Source of the DNA: Teredinibacter waterburyi
GTDB lineage: Bacteria > Pseudomonadota > Gammaproteobacteria > Pseudomonadales > Cellvibrionaceae
Direction: 5' to 3'
Length of the DNA: 64,000 nucleotides
Assembly: GCF_001922985.1 (NCBI RefSeq)
Contig: NZ_MRUH01000015.1
Span: forward strand, 1-64,000
The notes beneath the pieces were generated by a model. The model was given only the letters and a program-made list of their open reading frames with translations, made no database searches and was not told the origin of the DNA. This document shows positions 16,162 to 26,310 of this stretch, in pieces; positions within the stretch are counted from its first letter, which is position 1, and the number at the start of each line of letters is the position of its first letter. The position numbers and the translations under genes were made by a program.

Positions 16162-18603
16162 ATGAACCCTTCTTCAAAAATAAAATACTTCGCAGTCATA
16201 TTGTTTGCGTTTCTATTAGCCTCCTGCGGAGCATCGAGCACAACAACGGTAGAAGCGATTGATGACTTAAGCCTCACCTCGGTAGACATCGACAATATAG
16301 CGTTCGACTTCACTCCCACCAAAACGGGCCCTTACGAAATTGAGGTGGAAAACAACATTAGCACCATCAGCGTCGTTGCCACCGCTGCGAACAACTTATC
16401 GACGTTAATTTATTCCATAACCAATAGCGGCGGCACCAGTGCACCAATCGATCGAGCATCTGGCGAAGAATTCGAAGTGCAATTAAAAGAGGGCGAAAAT
16501 ATACTCATAATTCAAGTCGAGAATGAAGATGGCAGCCACACGTCCATCTATCAATTCCAAATTTATCGACAAGCTACCGAAGCAAGTTTAGCGCTCTACA
16601 GCTTTTTCATTCCGGTAAGTGACGGCGAAGCAGCGCTATCGCTAACGCCAAACTTCCAACCAGGAACCTATTTCTATACGGCAAAAGTAAGCTATGGAAC
16701 ATGCCGCTATGTATTGCAAGCCTACGCACAACAAAAATATTCGACCGTTGAAGTGAACGGCACCGAAATTGAAGATTACGAATTGTATTACCAGAATTTA
16801 GACCCAGGCGAAAATACCATACACACCTACGTAAGTTCTTCTAATGGCGCACGCACCGAGCGCTACACCACCAACATCACTCGTACACTGCCCTCCAACG
16901 CCGAATTACGAAGCAATGCTCGACTAAGTGGCCTGAGCATTGACGGTTCTGACCTCAATTATATTTGCGATCAGTCTTCCTATAGCATTGATATAAACAA
17001 CAACGCACAAAGTATTAATTTAACTGCGACAACCGAGACCGACGGCGCAAAAATAGTTGTCGGTAATGTTGAAGTAGAGAGCGGAGTCTCTACCGAAATC
17101 CCCCTAGAGCAAGATGCAAACGAACTCATCATTCAAACCCTCTCCATAAATGGAGCGCAGACTAACGCCTACCACATTTACCTAAACAGGCTTGATGTCA
17201 ATCGGGTATATGTCGACACGCCAGAAGCGCTTCAACTCGCATTGGCCAACGCAAATCCGAGTGACGAAATCCGCCTTCGGCCAGGCATTTACACAAGCAC
17301 CCCCTCATTCCCGGCGAGTGGATCAGCTCAAGCGCACTTCCATTCAAATCGCTCGGGAACAAAATTTAATCCAATTTATTTAATTGCAGACTCAAGCAGC
17401 GAAGAGACCGCTTTAGAAGGCAGCCAGGGTTTAGCAACTATCGGCCTAGTTCTGAGCGGCGACTACTGGGTAGTATCCGGGCTCGACATTCGCAATGTCG
17501 ATACCGGTATTAAGCTTGCCGGCGCAAATCATACAAAACTGCTTTCGCTTGAGTTTTCTAGCATTACCGACAGTGCCCTAGTAACCAGCAACGGCGCTTC
17601 AAACACCATTCTTATGGGGTCGAGTTTAGAGGCTAACACCAAGGACAGCAGCGAACCGATATCCAAACTAACACCCATGATACGTTTTCAAAGCGATCTT
17701 GAACCGTCGACAAACAATCAAATTTTGCGGAACTCAATTAGCGCTAACCTAGATAAGCCAATGCTTGTAATCGATGACAATGTCGATCAATCAGTCATTG
17801 AGGGGAATTCATTTTCCCTTAACACAACCAACACAAACAGCAAGGGTTCGCCGGTAATTTCCCTCCCAGGGGCCAACAGCCTCGTTCGTTTTAATACCTT
17901 TTATTTACAACAACAACATCCCGATTTCAACACGATTTCTGCCGAGTCAAACGCAGAAAGCCAAGGCGCAATTAAAATCTATCAAAACAGGTTGGATACG
18001 GAACAACAATCGCTGATTTTTGTAAATTCAAACTCGGCCATTGATCTACAAGTAGGCGATAACTATTTGGCAAGTGAACAAATCGATGACACCGACCTAC
18101 TACCAGTAAGTTACAGCGGCAACGCGGTAAACATTGTTACCGACCTTTCACCGCGCTTTCAAATTAAAGCGCTGGGGCAACCGGATGTTTGTGTTGGTAT
18201 TGTTGAATCGGAAGATGTGGACGATCTTTATTGGGCGGTAACAACATCCTGCAGTAACCGCACATCGACACTTTGGCAGTTAGAGCTTGCCGGCGACCAC
18301 TACACCTATATCAAAAACCTTTCGATAGAAGATGGCTACCTAATGCCAAAAATTGGCTTTAGCAGTATGTGTGAAACTCCAGAAAGTGCGACAAGCAACG
18401 CCTATCTAGCGGAAAAGTGGAGCGGGTTTGTGCAGCAGTGGATTATTTATACGGACGACAAGGTTCAATACCTTATCAACAAAAACAACACAAGTTACGG
18501 CCTCACCATTGGCGGCGGCGCCTACAGCGAAGGCTCGCCACTAGTCGCCTGCCCAATAGTGGGCATAGAAGAGCAACAATTTGAATTGGTCGAGATTAAC
18601 TAA
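16162..18603 (+). CDS. Parallel beta-helix lipoprotein with cadherin-like and ricin-like domains (paralogue of 59505-62129)
   Basis: An 813-residue secreted lipoprotein: the signal ends in 'FLLASCGASS' with Cys near residue 22. Residues about 30-340 hold about three cadherin-like beta-sandwich units (PF12733-like; 'LSGLSIDGSDLNYICDQSSY', endings like 'YQFQIYRQ' and 'YHIYLNR'). Residues about 345-665 resemble a right-handed beta-helix of the chondroitinase-B/PL6 type: 'VDTPEALQLALANANPSDEI', 'RPGIY', 'NPIYLIADS', 'LSGDYWVVSGLDIRNV'. The last 145 residues look ricin-like with QxW-type motifs ('LWQLEL', 'QQWIIY', 'EQQFELVE'). Catalytic residues of a lyase could not be verified, so it may be an enzyme or a binding protein. 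The same layout recurs in the gene at 59505-62129. Confidence 0.78.
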   Translation: MNPSSKIKYFAVILFAFLLASCGASSTTTVEAIDDLSLTSVDIDNIAFDFTPTKTGPYEIEVENNISTISVVATAANNLSTLIYSITNSGGTSAPIDRASGEEFEVQLKEGENILIIQVENEDGSHTSIYQFQIYRQATEASLALYSFFIPVSDGEAALSLTPNFQPGTYFYTAKVSYGTCRYVLQAYAQQKYSTVEVNGTEIEDYELYYQNLDPGENTIHTYVSSSNGARTERYTTNITRTLPSNAELRSNARLSGLSIDGSDLNYICDQSSYSIDINNNAQSINLTATTETDGAKIVVGNVEVESGVSTEIPLEQDANELIIQTLSINGAQTNAYHIYLNRLDVNRVYVDTPEALQLALANANPSDEIRLRPGIYTSTPSFPASGSAQAHFHSNRSGTKFNPIYLIADSSSEETALEGSQGLATIGLVLSGDYWVVSGLDIRNVDTGIKLAGANHTKLLSLEFSSITDSALVTSNGASNTILMGSSLEANTKDSSEPISKLTPMIRFQSDLEPSTNNQILRNSISANLDKPMLVIDDNVDQSVIEGNSFSLNTTNTNSKGSPVISLPGANSLVRFNTFYLQQQHPDFNTISAESNAESQGAIKIYQNRLDTEQQSLIFVNSNSAIDLQVGDNYLASEQIDDTDLLPVSYSGNAVNIVTDLSPRFQIKALGQPDVCVGIVESEDVDDLYWAVTTSCSNRTSTLWQLELAGDHYTYIKNLSIEDGYLMPKIGFSSMCETPESATSNAYLAEKWSGFVQQWIIYTDDKVQYLINKNNTSYGLTIGGGAYSEGSPLVACPIVGIEEQQFELVEIN

Positions 18604-18627
18604 CAATAGAATTAACGAACTTCAATT

Positions 18628-18661
18628 CAATACAATGCGGTTTAATCACCGCATTGTATTG
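18628..18661. terminator. Terminator-like long hairpin between convergent genes
   Basis: A perfect 13-bp stem CAATACAATGCGG / CCGCATTGTATTG with an 8-nt loop, 25 bp after the beta-helix lipoprotein stop and 32 bp before the end of the convergent HPP gene. It is AT-rich at the base and lacks a clean T-run; probably a bidirectional terminator. Confidence 0.6.
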
Positions 18662-18692
18662 ATAGTACTCGCGCCAATGACAGCGCTACATA

Positions 18693-19655
18693 TTAGCTCG
18701 CCTTAATCCACCGGTTCTCGCTTTGAATGACTTCAAACCTTGCCCAACTCCGAAACTCTTCACGAAGACAAATACCGGTATCGTAGGATTGATGGCCAGC
18801 GACTATTTTAAAAATAACTTTATCTTTTGACGGTAATAGATTGCCATCTGCAGCATCTACAACCTGCCTTATACTCCACAACTTACCCAGCTTGCCATTA
18901 CTGTAATATTTCCCCGGTTTAATTTCGGCCGGGTGAACAATATTCATTTCGGCGTGTTTTTTTGCTCGCTCAAGCAATTCCGTTAAACCTTCTTCGGTAA
19001 TATCAACAAACGAGTCATGCTTTTGAATGGCCGCCGAAAAATCCTCCTGTGTTAACTCGAACTCCCGAGTCTGGGCTGGTGGAACGCTAGACGGCGCACT
19101 TTTGTAATACAGGTGGGCAGGGTAACGTCGCCACCGAAAGAAAAAATTAAACCCTACAGCAACAAAAAAGATACATCCCACATTCAATAAAACCGGAACC
19201 ACCATATAAAAATATTCGAGATTTTGAATGGCATCTCCACCAATAACCGTCGTCAGAGCCGTGGCGCCGCCGGGTGGATGAATACACCGCAGGTAATACA
19301 TTGCGGCAATCGCAAAACCGACGGCCAGCGCCGAAGACAAGACACTCACGCCCAAAAAGCGAACAACGCTTACTCCGATAAACGCCGAAATAAGATTCCC
19401 ACCGAGTAACGCCCAAGGCTGAGACAAAGCGCCATGAGGCACGGCAAAAAGCAACACAGCACTAGCGCCCATCGATGCCACCACTAAACAGGCACTCGAA
19501 AAATCTAACACCCCGAGGGTAAGTAAATATTGAGCCAAGCCCGCGACAACTAGAATGCCAACACTCCCACCCAGTGCCGAAATTAGCTTTTCGCCATGGC
19601 TAGTCGTATTCCTGGGAATGCCCAGCCATTTGGATAGCTCGTTGAATCCTTGCAT
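18693..19655 (-). CDS. HPP-family membrane protein
   Basis: The 320-residue protein has an N-terminal HPP domain with four to five transmembrane segments (about residues 27-175). The diagnostic 'YYLRCIHPPGGATALTTVIGG' contains the His-Pro-Pro motif that names the family. The C-terminal cytoplasmic half (about 190-320) is soluble and reads like an added regulatory domain ('GKYYSNGKLGKLWSIRQVV', 'ARFEVIQSENRWIKAS'). Some plant and cyanobacterial HPP proteins are linked to nitrite transport, but the bacterial two-domain form has no firm function. Neighbours give no clue. Confidence 0.85.
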   Translation of the reverse strand: MQGFNELSKWLGIPRNTTSHGEKLISALGGSVGILVVAGLAQYLLTLGVLDFSSACLVVASMGASAVLLFAVPHGALSQPWALLGGNLISAFIGVSVVRFLGVSVLSSALAVGFAIAAMYYLRCIHPPGGATALTTVIGGDAIQNLEYFYMVVPVLLNVGCIFFVAVGFNFFFRWRRYPAHLYYKSAPSSVPPAQTREFELTQEDFSAAIQKHDSFVDITEEGLTELLERAKKHAEMNIVHPAEIKPGKYYSNGKLGKLWSIRQVVDAADGNLLPSKDKVIFKIVAGHQSYDTGICLREEFRSWARFEVIQSENRWIKAS

Positions 19656-19821
19656 AACCCCACCATCCCCGCACCAAAATGAAGCATACTAGCCAAGCGG
19701 TTGGTGTTCAGCAAGGCTTGCTCGCCTAACGCGCGCGCACTTGGCTTTTAACGAGCTTTTTTATTGAAAGAATTAAGCTCTGAGCTGTTAGAGAAAGGCC
19801 ATCAATACGCAGTTAAGATAA

Positions 19822-20253
19822 TCAATCTTCATGATCATACTCATCTGTATATCCATCGACTTTAGTTGATTCGTTGAAGACTTTTTCATCAGTATCGTCC
19901 TCGCTTGCAGCGTCTCCTTCAGCCTCGTCACTGCTGCCGTCTTTTTGGGCTAGCTCGTCATCAAAGTAGTGTTCAATTGAGAACTCACAACTTACAGCAC
20001 CGACACCGTCACTCGAAGAATACGAATAGTTTGCAACAGACTCAGGGTGCTCCCAAACCTCTAGGGTAAGAAGCATGTCGTGCCCGCATGATCTACAGGG
20101 GGAATCTAACTGCGCTATATAGCCTATATAATCATCATCTTCAGATTCTGCGCTAGTATCCTCATTAAATGATAAAGACTGCCCTTCAACCGTATAAGTT
20201 TGCTTACAGCGGGTGCAGATATAACTTACATATCCATCGATGGTGACATTCAT
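19822..20253 (-). CDS. Small acidic protein with two CxxC pairs (zinc-ribbon-like)
   Basis: I start at ATG 20253 (AGG about 9 nt upstream) rather than TTG 20364, giving 143 residues. Two Cys pairs, 'YICTRCKQ' (about residue 12) and 'SPCRSCGHD' (about residue 52), could bind one zinc ion as a zinc ribbon. The last 45 residues are almost all Asp/Glu/Ser, an acidic disordered tail. There is no signal or membrane segment. I do not recognise a family. It lies upstream of and divergent from mutS. The acidic tail could mimic nucleic acid or be a protein-binding arm, but this is inference. Confidence 0.6.
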   Translation of the reverse strand: MNVTIDGYVSYICTRCKQTYTVEGQSLSFNEDTSAESEDDDYIGYIAQLDSPCRSCGHDMLLTLEVWEHPESVANYSYSSSDGVGAVSCEFSIEHYFDDELAQKDGSSDEAEGDAASEDDTDEKVFNESTKVDGYTDEYDHED

Positions 20254-20612
20254 ATATTGATTACCTGAGAGGGATATTGCCGCGGCGAAATGCACCGTTG
20301 GCGTTTGTTTTAGACGCGACTGGCCCGCGTTAACGTTAGCGGAAGTGGTGTGGAGCGCGGTCAATTCTACGTCGGTTACGCCTTCGCCTGTGCGTTTTTT
20401 CGCAACCGAGCGACTTATTCCAAATAGCGACGAAAGTATTTTTACTCTCGCTTTTCGGTAGATTTCACCATCAACTCAACGAATACTACCTTTACGCCGG
20501 TTAGATTTTCCCTTTTGAGCAATTGATTTAGTTGGGTCTTACCGCCACATCCCGTAGAATACCTCGCGACCTAAGCCGCAGCACTTACCGCCACTAGAAA
20601 CAATTAATCATT
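20254..20612. other. Intergenic region upstream of mutS
   Basis: A 359-bp gap between the divergent zinc-ribbon-like gene and mutS, where both promoters must lie. No clear box, hairpin or short coding frame was recognised; the open frame extending leftward to 20364 starts at TTG and lacks a ribosome site. Confidence 0.4.
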
Positions 20613-23321
20613 ATGAATCAAGACGTTACAGACACCGAAAAGCACACCCCCATGATGCAACAATACCTAGGCATCAAGGCAGAGCATGAAAACGAAATTG
20701 TGTTTTACCGCATGGGCGATTTTTACGAGTTGTTTTTTGATGATGCGAAGAAGGCTTCGCGCTTACTGGATATTACCCTTACCGCGCGCGGTAAATCTGG
20801 CGGTGAACCGATTCCTATGTGTGGTGTGCCCTATCATGCTGCTGAGGGTTATTTGGCCAAGTTGGTTCGCCTCGGTTTGTCTGTAGCTATCGCCGAGCAA
20901 ATCGGCGACCCGGCTACATCTAAGGGGCCGGTGGAGCGCAAGGTTGTGCGTGTTGTTACACCCGGCACGGTGAGTGACGAAGCGCTTCTAGATGCAAGCC
21001 GAGACAATTTATTGGTGGCGGTGTGCTGCAGCGAAGGACTGTTTGGGTTGTCGTGGTTGGATATGGGCAGCGGTCGTTTCGCCCTTAGCGAAGTGGAAAC
21101 GGTTGAGGCGCTGTTAGCGGAAGTGGAGCGCTTGCGCCCTGCCGAACTCCTAGCGAGCGAAAGCCCTTTATTGCCCGCAAGTATTCGCCAGCGTACCGGT
21201 TTTCGCAATCGCCCCGAATGGGAGTTCGATCTCGGCACCGCTCAGCGGCTGCTCACTCAGCACTTTCAAACAAAAGATTTAAACGGCTACGGCTGCGAAA
21301 GCCTAACCCTAGGCGTAGCCGCTGCAGGCTGTTTGTTTGGTTACGCGCGTGAAACCCAGCGTACCGAACTGTCGCACATTGGCAAGCTTTCGGTAGAGAA
21401 CCCAAATGAAGCAGTGATGATGGATGCGGCTACGCGGCGCAATCTTGAGCTGGATTTAAATCTAACTGGGACGGAAGACAACACCCTTTACAGTGTCTTA
21501 AATAGTTGTAGCACGGCGATGGGCGGCAGGTTGTTGCGACGTTGGCTAAATTATCCACTGCGCAATCAAGCGGTTCTAGAGCAACGCCAAGGGGCTATTC
21601 AGTTGCTGCTTGAGAATTATCGCTTTGAACAATTACATCGCAGCTTAAAACATGTTGGCGACCTCGAACGTATTCTCGGCCGAGTAGCGCTACGTTCGGC
21701 GCGCCCGCGAGACTTATCGAGATTACTTAGCTCTCTGGCGCTCTACCCAGAAATTCAATCACTGTTAAACGAAGCCGCAAAAAGCACACCGGCAAGCCTG
21801 AAATTAGCCGAGCTAAGTGAAGAAATAGCGGAATTCCCAGAAATCGTCGACCAGTTAAATCGAGCCCTAATTGAAAACCCGCCGGTGGTGATTCGCGAGG
21901 GCGGTGTAATTGCCGAAGGCTACGACGAGGAACTAGATGAACTGCGCAATATCAGCAGCAATGCCGGCGACTATCTTTTACAAATGGAAACCCGCGAACG
22001 CGAACGTACCGGTTTAAACACTTTAAAAGTGGGCTATAACCGCGTGCATGGTTACTACATTGAGCTGAGTAAAAGCCAAGCGGAAAAAGCACCGGTGGAA
22101 TACATTCGCCGACAAACGTTAAAAAATGCTGAGCGGTTTATTACTCCAGAACTAAAAACCTTTGAGGACAAAGCACTGTCTGCGCGCAGCCGCTCGCTTA
22201 GTCGCGAAAAAGCGCTGTACGAAGAATTAGTGGAAATGCTAAACCAGCATCTGATGCCGCTACAACATTCTGCTAGCGCCGTTGCCGAGCTAGATGTTCT
22301 CAACAGCCTCGCCGAGCGCGCTGATCAATTAGCCTTTGTTTGCCCCATTTTTACCGACGAACCCGGCATCCATATTGAACAGGGCCGACACCCAGTGGTG
22401 GAGCAGGTGTTAGAGCATCCGTTTATTGCCAACGATCTAACTCTGGATCAACAGCAACGCATGCTGATTATCACCGGCCCGAACATGGGCGGTAAATCAA
22501 CCTATATGCGGCAAACGGCGCTGATTGTTTTACTTGCCCAAGTCGGCAGCTTTGTCCCTGCGCTCGCCTGTAAACTTGGTTTAGTGGATCGGATATTTAC
22601 CCGTATAGGGTCCAGTGATGATCTCGCTGGTGGACGCTCTACTTTTATGGTTGAGATGACCGAAACCGCCAACATTCTAAATAACGCCACCGCCAACAGC
22701 CTAGTGTTGATGGATGAAATCGGTCGCGGCACCAGCACTTACGACGGCCTCTCACTGGCCTGGGCCTGCGTTGAACAGCTGGCCACACAAATCCACGCGT
22801 TCACGCTGTTTGCCACGCACTATTTCGAGATCACCGCCCTGCCGGAACAGCTTAAATCGGTTCGCAACGTGCACCTCGATGCGACAGAACACCAAGATAA
22901 CATCGTTTTCTTGCACAACATCCAAGCTGGACCGGCCAACAAGAGTTACGGTCTGCAGGTGGCGAAGCTGGCTGGTATTCCGCCGGCAGTACTGCACAAC
23001 GCAAAAATCCAGCTCGCGCGGCTGGAATCAATAGGTCTGGTAAGCGATTTTCCCGCATCACCTAATCTAAACACAGACGATGCATCCGCTAGCCCGCGAA
23101 GCGCCACAAGTGAACCGCAAGAACTGCAAACCTCTACCGCACAAGAGCACGCCGCTACCCAGGCAAAACCAAAGCCCACTAATGCCGAGGCCAGCCCTCA
23201 AACCGACCTATTTACCCAAGCAGACAGCCGAGTAGAAACCACTTTAAAAACGGTTGATGTTGATGCGCTGTCGCCACGGCAAGCTCTGGAACTACTTTAT
23301 TCGTTAAAATCGATGCTATAA
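20613..23321 (+). CDS. mutS: DNA mismatch repair protein MutS
   Basis: MutS recognises base mismatches and small loops and recruits MutL. At 902 residues it is slightly longer than E. coli MutS (853). Mismatch-binding domain I has '[14 protein letters not shown]', with the Phe-x-Glu-type wedge (F-Y-E), near residue 33. The clamp and lever domains lie mid-protein. The ATPase domain has Walker A '[13 protein letters not shown]' near residue 627, '[17 protein letters not shown]' and 'FATHYFE'. The extra length is a Ser/Thr/Ala/Gln-rich linker (about 810-870) before the C-terminal tetramerisation helix ('[17 protein letters not shown]'). It sits in the usual mutS-fdxA-rpoS order. Confidence 0.98.
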   Translation: MNQDVTDTEKHTPMMQQYLGIKAEHENEIVFYRMGDFYELFFDDAKKASRLLDITLTARGKSGGEPIPMCGVPYHAAEGYLAKLVRLGLSVAIAEQIGDPATSKGPVERKVVRVVTPGTVSDEALLDASRDNLLVAVCCSEGLFGLSWLDMGSGRFALSEVETVEALLAEVERLRPAELLASESPLLPASIRQRTGFRNRPEWEFDLGTAQRLLTQHFQTKDLNGYGCESLTLGVAAAGCLFGYARETQRTELSHIGKLSVENPNEAVMMDAATRRNLELDLNLTGTEDNTLYSVLNSCSTAMGGRLLRRWLNYPLRNQAVLEQRQGAIQLLLENYRFEQLHRSLKHVGDLERILGRVALRSARPRDLSRLLSSLALYPEIQSLLNEAAKSTPASLKLAELSEEIAEFPEIVDQLNRALIENPPVVIREGGVIAEGYDEELDELRNISSNAGDYLLQMETRERERTGLNTLKVGYNRVHGYYIELSKSQAEKAPVEYIRRQTLKNAERFITPELKTFEDKALSARSRSLSREKALYEELVEMLNQHLMPLQHSASAVAELDVLNSLAERADQLAFVCPIFTDEPGIHIEQGRHPVVEQVLEHPFIANDLTLDQQQRMLIITGPNMGGKSTYMRQTALIVLLAQVGSFVPALACKLGLVDRIFTRIGSSDDLAGGRSTFMVEMTETANILNNATANSLVLMDEIGRGTSTYDGLSLAWACVEQLATQIHAFTLFATHYFEITALPEQLKSVRNVHLDATEHQDNIVFLHNIQAGPANKSYGLQVAKLAGIPPAVLHNAKIQLARLESIGLVSDFPASPNLNTDDASASPRSATSEPQELQTSTAQEHAATQAKPKPTNAEASPQTDLFTQADSRVETTLKTVDVDALSPRQALELLYSLKSML

Positions 23322-23340
23322 CATCGATACTGTAAAAGGG

Positions 23341-23364
23341 CGCCGTGTGCTTACGGCGTTGTTT
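23341..23364 (+). terminator. Probable mutS terminator
   Basis: A 6-bp stem CGCCGT/ACGGCG with a 6-nt loop, followed by TTGTTT, 20 bp past the mutS stop. The stem is short and the T-tract is interrupted. Confidence 0.5.
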
Positions 23365-23511
23365 CCATGACATAATTCGTTAAACTACGCAGAACATGGC
23401 CAACAGGATGGCCGCATAATAGAGGGTACCAAGGCCGTTTCCCTCTGCGCCCTATCCTGCTAGAATGCGCCGCTAAATTTTCAGAGCTTAATCTTTTCAG
23501 GGGTTGCCAAA

Positions 23512-23835
23512 ATGACATTTGTAGTGGGTGAAAATTGTATCAAGTGCAAACACACTGATTGTGTTGAAGTGTGTCCTGTAGACTGCTTTTATGAAGGCCC
23601 AAACTTTCTCGTTATTCATCCCGACGAGTGTATCGACTGCGCGCTATGCGAGCCAGAATGCCCTGTAGACGCCATTTTCTCGGAAGATGAACTGCCAGCC
23701 GATCAAGAAGCCTTCATTGAGCTCAATGCCGAACTGGCTGATGTATGGCCTAATATTACTGAAAAGAAAGAATCCCCCGCTGATGCCGAAGAGTGGGACG
23801 GCGTCGAAGGCAAGCTCCAACACCTAGAGCGCTAG
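23512..23835 (+). CDS. fdxA: 7Fe ferredoxin FdxA
   Basis: A 107-residue ferredoxin with one [3Fe-4S] and one [4Fe-4S] cluster for low-potential electron transfer. Two clusters of Cys are visible: '[21 protein letters not shown]' (broken CxxC spacing typical of the 3Fe site) and '[16 protein letters not shown]'. The C-terminal 40 residues form the helical extension seen in Azotobacter/Pseudomonas FdxA. An AGGGG sits upstream of ATG 23512. The mutS-fdxA-rpoS order matches pseudomonads. A strong terminator follows. Confidence 0.96.
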   Translation: MTFVVGENCIKCKHTDCVEVCPVDCFYEGPNFLVIHPDECIDCALCEPECPVDAIFSEDELPADQEAFIELNAELADVWPNITEKKESPADAEEWDGVEGKLQHLER

Positions 23836-23919
23836 AATTTAATCGCTTAATGAGTGAATTAAATAGCTTAGCTTTTAGCCGCTCTAATTAGACGAAAATG
23901 CTATATCTCTATAGCCATA

Positions 23920-23948
23920 AAAAAACCCGCATTGAAGCGGGTTTTTTT
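23920..23948. terminator. Strong bidirectional terminator
   Basis: AAAAACCCGC / GCGGGTTTTTTT with a 6-nt ATTGAA loop, about 85 bp past fdxA. A/T runs on both sides make it work for fdxA (+) and for rpoS (-), which end towards each other. Confidence 0.9.
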
Positions 23949-24110
23949 ATGGATGCTTGTTTTCTTTTATTTACTACGATACGGCTATTAACGGCCGCTA
24001 TCATCGACTAGGGCTATTTACCTAGTTAGGACTGTCCAATTAAGGCAAGCTATTTGATGCTTGCGCTAAGCTTACACCCTACAAGGTCGCAAGGTACAAG
24101 TTTGCGCCGC

Positions 24111-24184
24111 ACCAGTCTTACATTAACCAGTCTTACATTAACCAGTCTTACATTAACCAGTCTTACATTAACCAGTCTTACATT
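24111..24184 (-). repeat. 15-bp tandem repeat (5 copies) overlapping the rpoS stop codon
   Basis: Five head-to-tail copies of a 15-bp unit (plus strand ACCAGTCTTACATTA) run from 24111 to 24184. The copy nearest rpoS includes the final Met codon and TAA stop of rpoS (24178-24183). On the minus strand each unit reads ATG-TAA-GAC-TGG-TTA, so the array is a repeated copy of the gene's own last codons plus 9 bp. The copies are exact apart from the last base of the rpoS-proximal copy. The rest of the 342-bp gap 23836-24177 contains only the terminator. Confidence 0.97.
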
Positions 24185-25194
24185 GCGCCAAATAAAGCAG
24201 CAGCGTCTAAACCTTGTTTTTCGAGGATATCGCGCAAGCGGCGTAATGCTTCTACCTGAATTTGACGAACACGCTCACGGGTTAAACCAATCTCGCGACC
24301 AACCTCTTCTAAGGTGCTGGTTTCGTGACCGCGCAAACCAAAGCGGCGGGCAACAACTTCACGCTGTTTCTCACTCAATTCGTCTAACCAGCCATTTAAA
24401 CTCTGGCTGAGGTCACTGTCTTGCAACAACTCTACAGGGTCAGAGACTTGTTGGTCCGGAACAGTATCGATAACAGTTTTGTCCGATGACATACCAATCG
24501 GCGTATCCATCGAAGTAACCCGCTCATTAAGAGCCAGCATACGCTCAACGTCGGCGACGGGCTTATCGAGCAAGTTGGCGATCTCTTCCGCTGAAGGCTC
24601 GTGATCAAGCTTCTGGGATAGCTCACGGGCAGCGCGAAGATAAACGTTTAATTCTTTAACAACATGAATTGGCAGACGAATGGTGCGAGTCTGATTCATA
24701 ATCGCACGCTCAATGGTTTGACGAATCCACCAAGTTGCATAAGTAGAGAAACGAAAGCCGCGCTCTGGGTCAAATTTTTCAACCGCACGAATCAAGCCTA
24801 GATTGCCTTCTTCGATCAAATCTAACAACGCTAAACCGCGATTCACATAACGGCGCGAAATTTTTACCACTAGGCGAAGGTTGCTTTCGATCATACGTTT
24901 ACGTGCAGCATCATCGCCTTTAAGCGCCTTGCGTGCGTAGTAAACTTCCTCTTCCGCGCTTAACAGCGGGGAAAAGCCAATTTCATTTAAATAGAGTTGG
25001 GTAGCGTCTAGATTACGCTGATGCGTATCATCTGCGTCTACATTGAACAATGCTTCTGTACGAGCTCGCTGGCGAGTAGAGGCTGTTTCCTTTTCCACTT
25101 CTTCCGGTTCGTCGAGTTGAATACTATGAGCAACTGCTGCTTCGTTCTCACAGTTCGCGTAGGACAAAATTGATTCGAGTTCTTGAACAGCCAT
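24178..25194 (-). CDS. rpoS: Stationary-phase/general stress sigma factor RpoS
   Basis: ATG 25194 ('[10 protein letters not shown]') is chosen because AGGGG lies 8 nt upstream; the longer frame to 25284 is not sigma-like. This gives 338 residues. Sigma-70 regions are clear: 1.2 ('[20 protein letters not shown]'), 2 ('[20 protein letters not shown]', '[20 protein letters not shown]', '[19 protein letters not shown]'), 3 ('[20 protein letters not shown]') and 4 ('[20 protein letters not shown]'). '[13 protein letters not shown]' is typical of RpoS rather than RpoD. It lies downstream of nlpD, where RpoS promoters often sit inside nlpD. The stop codon is embedded in a 15-bp minisatellite. Confidence 0.96.
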   Translation of the reverse strand: MAVQELESILSYANCENEAAVAHSIQLDEPEEVEKETASTRQRARTEALFNVDADDTHQRNLDATQLYLNEIGFSPLLSAEEEVYYARKALKGDDAARKRMIESNLRLVVKISRRYVNRGLALLDLIEEGNLGLIRAVEKFDPERGFRFSTYATWWIRQTIERAIMNQTRTIRLPIHVVKELNVYLRAARELSQKLDHEPSAEEIANLLDKPVADVERMLALNERVTSMDTPIGMSSDKTVIDTVPDQQVSDPVELLQDSDLSQSLNGWLDELSEKQREVVARRFGLRGHETSTLEEVGREIGLTRERVRQIQVEALRRLRDILEKQGLDAAALFGAM

Positions 25195-25470
25195 GACATG
25201 ACCCCTGTAACCGTAGTTTATCGTAGCAAGCATCCACACTCGCGGGTTTATAGTTGGGTTAGGAAATTTCTTCGGCCCCCTCAAGCAGGAGAATCAGCTC
25301 ATTTATTGTTTGAGCGGTAAACTCTGGCTCGGCCTGTAACAGTTAATGTCGGCAGCGTGGAAAATACTTTAGGCCATTAACCATTTTATTTACTACTTTT
25401 GGCTGATAGCTGGGGAATGCGTCCGAACGTTTAAAAACTAAATGAACGGCGCGGGGGAGGAGCAGGAAGC

Positions 25471-26310
25471 TTATCTACGAGGTAGGTACTTTAGCGGGTC
25501 CACAGGTTTTCCATCGTAGCGAATCTCAAAGTGCAGTTTCACTGTTTCGGTTCCTGAAGAGCCCATTTCAGCAATTTTTTGCCCACTAGCAACTTCGTCG
25601 CCCTCTTTAACCAATAAACGTCGGTTGTGGGCATAAGCGCTTAGGAGCTTGTCACTGTGTTTAACGATCAGTAACTTGCCGTAGCCTCGCAGACCAGCAC
25701 CGGAATAAACAACCTTCCCAGCAGCGGCAGCCAACACAGACTCTCCTAAATTCCCGTGAAGATCAATACCTTTGTTTAGTCCGCCGTTTGAGCTAAAAGT
25801 AGCAATTATATTTCCTCTGGCCGGCCAAACCCACTCAAGAGACTTAGTTTCACCACTTTTAACCACATTTTTAACGACTTCAGGTGTTGTTTTTATCGAA
25901 CGTTCTTTCGAAGCCGAATGCTTATCGATCACAACAACTGGCGCGGGACTAGGGGTCGATGTCACCGAGGGTACCACTGGTGACACCGTTGGTGGCGTAG
26001 CTTCGAGGCTAACCTTGGGGGTATAAGCGGTGGTGGGAAGTGTTAGATTGAGCCTTTGACCTGGATATATCGCGTAATCGGAATCTATTCCGTTAGCATC
26101 TGCTAACGCTTGAAAGCCCAAATTATAGCGCCATGCGATCGAGTAAAGCGTTTCTCCCTGAGCGACCGTGTGAGTCGTAAGACGTGTACCTGGCGGCGGT
26201 TCGCGATCATTCACGGGTGGAACATAGTTCCCGCTGCTACAGCCGACCAAGCAAGTTAACATCGCAACAAAAGTGATCGTTATTCTGAACACCGAACTAG
26301 ATATTGGCAT
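25471..26310 (-). CDS. nlpD: NlpD-like LysM/M23 lipoprotein
   Basis: NlpD is an outer-membrane lipoprotein that activates the cell-division amidase AmiC. The 279-residue protein has a lipobox 'LTCLVGCSS' (Cys near 24), one LysM domain at about 45-90 ('HTVAQGETLYSIAWRYNLGF'), a Pro/Thr/Val-rich linker and an M23/LytM domain (about 160-279). In that domain the zinc ligands are degenerate: 'NKGIDLHG' replaces an active HxxxD site, while 'SAYAHN' and 'LHFEIRYDGKPVDPLKYLP' are kept, as in E. coli NlpD. It is therefore an activator, not a peptidase. rpoS follows downstream. Confidence 0.93.
   Translation of the reverse strand: MPISSSVFRITITFVAMLTCLVGCSSGNYVPPVNDREPPPGTRLTTHTVAQGETLYSIAWRYNLGFQALADANGIDSDYAIYPGQRLNLTLPTTAYTPKVSLEATPPTVSPVVPSVTSTPSPAPVVVIDKHSASKERSIKTTPEVVKNVVKSGETKSLEWVWPARGNIIATFSSNGGLNKGIDLHGNLGESVLAAAAGKVVYSGAGLRGYGKLLIVKHSDKLLSAYAHNRRLLVKEGDEVASGQKIAEMGSSGTETVKLHFEIRYDGKPVDPLKYLPRR

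Noticed and set aside
24054-24410. Plus-strand frame rich in Thr-Ser-Leu repeats
   Set aside because: It is the translated 15-bp minisatellite plus antisense of rpoS; not a gene.
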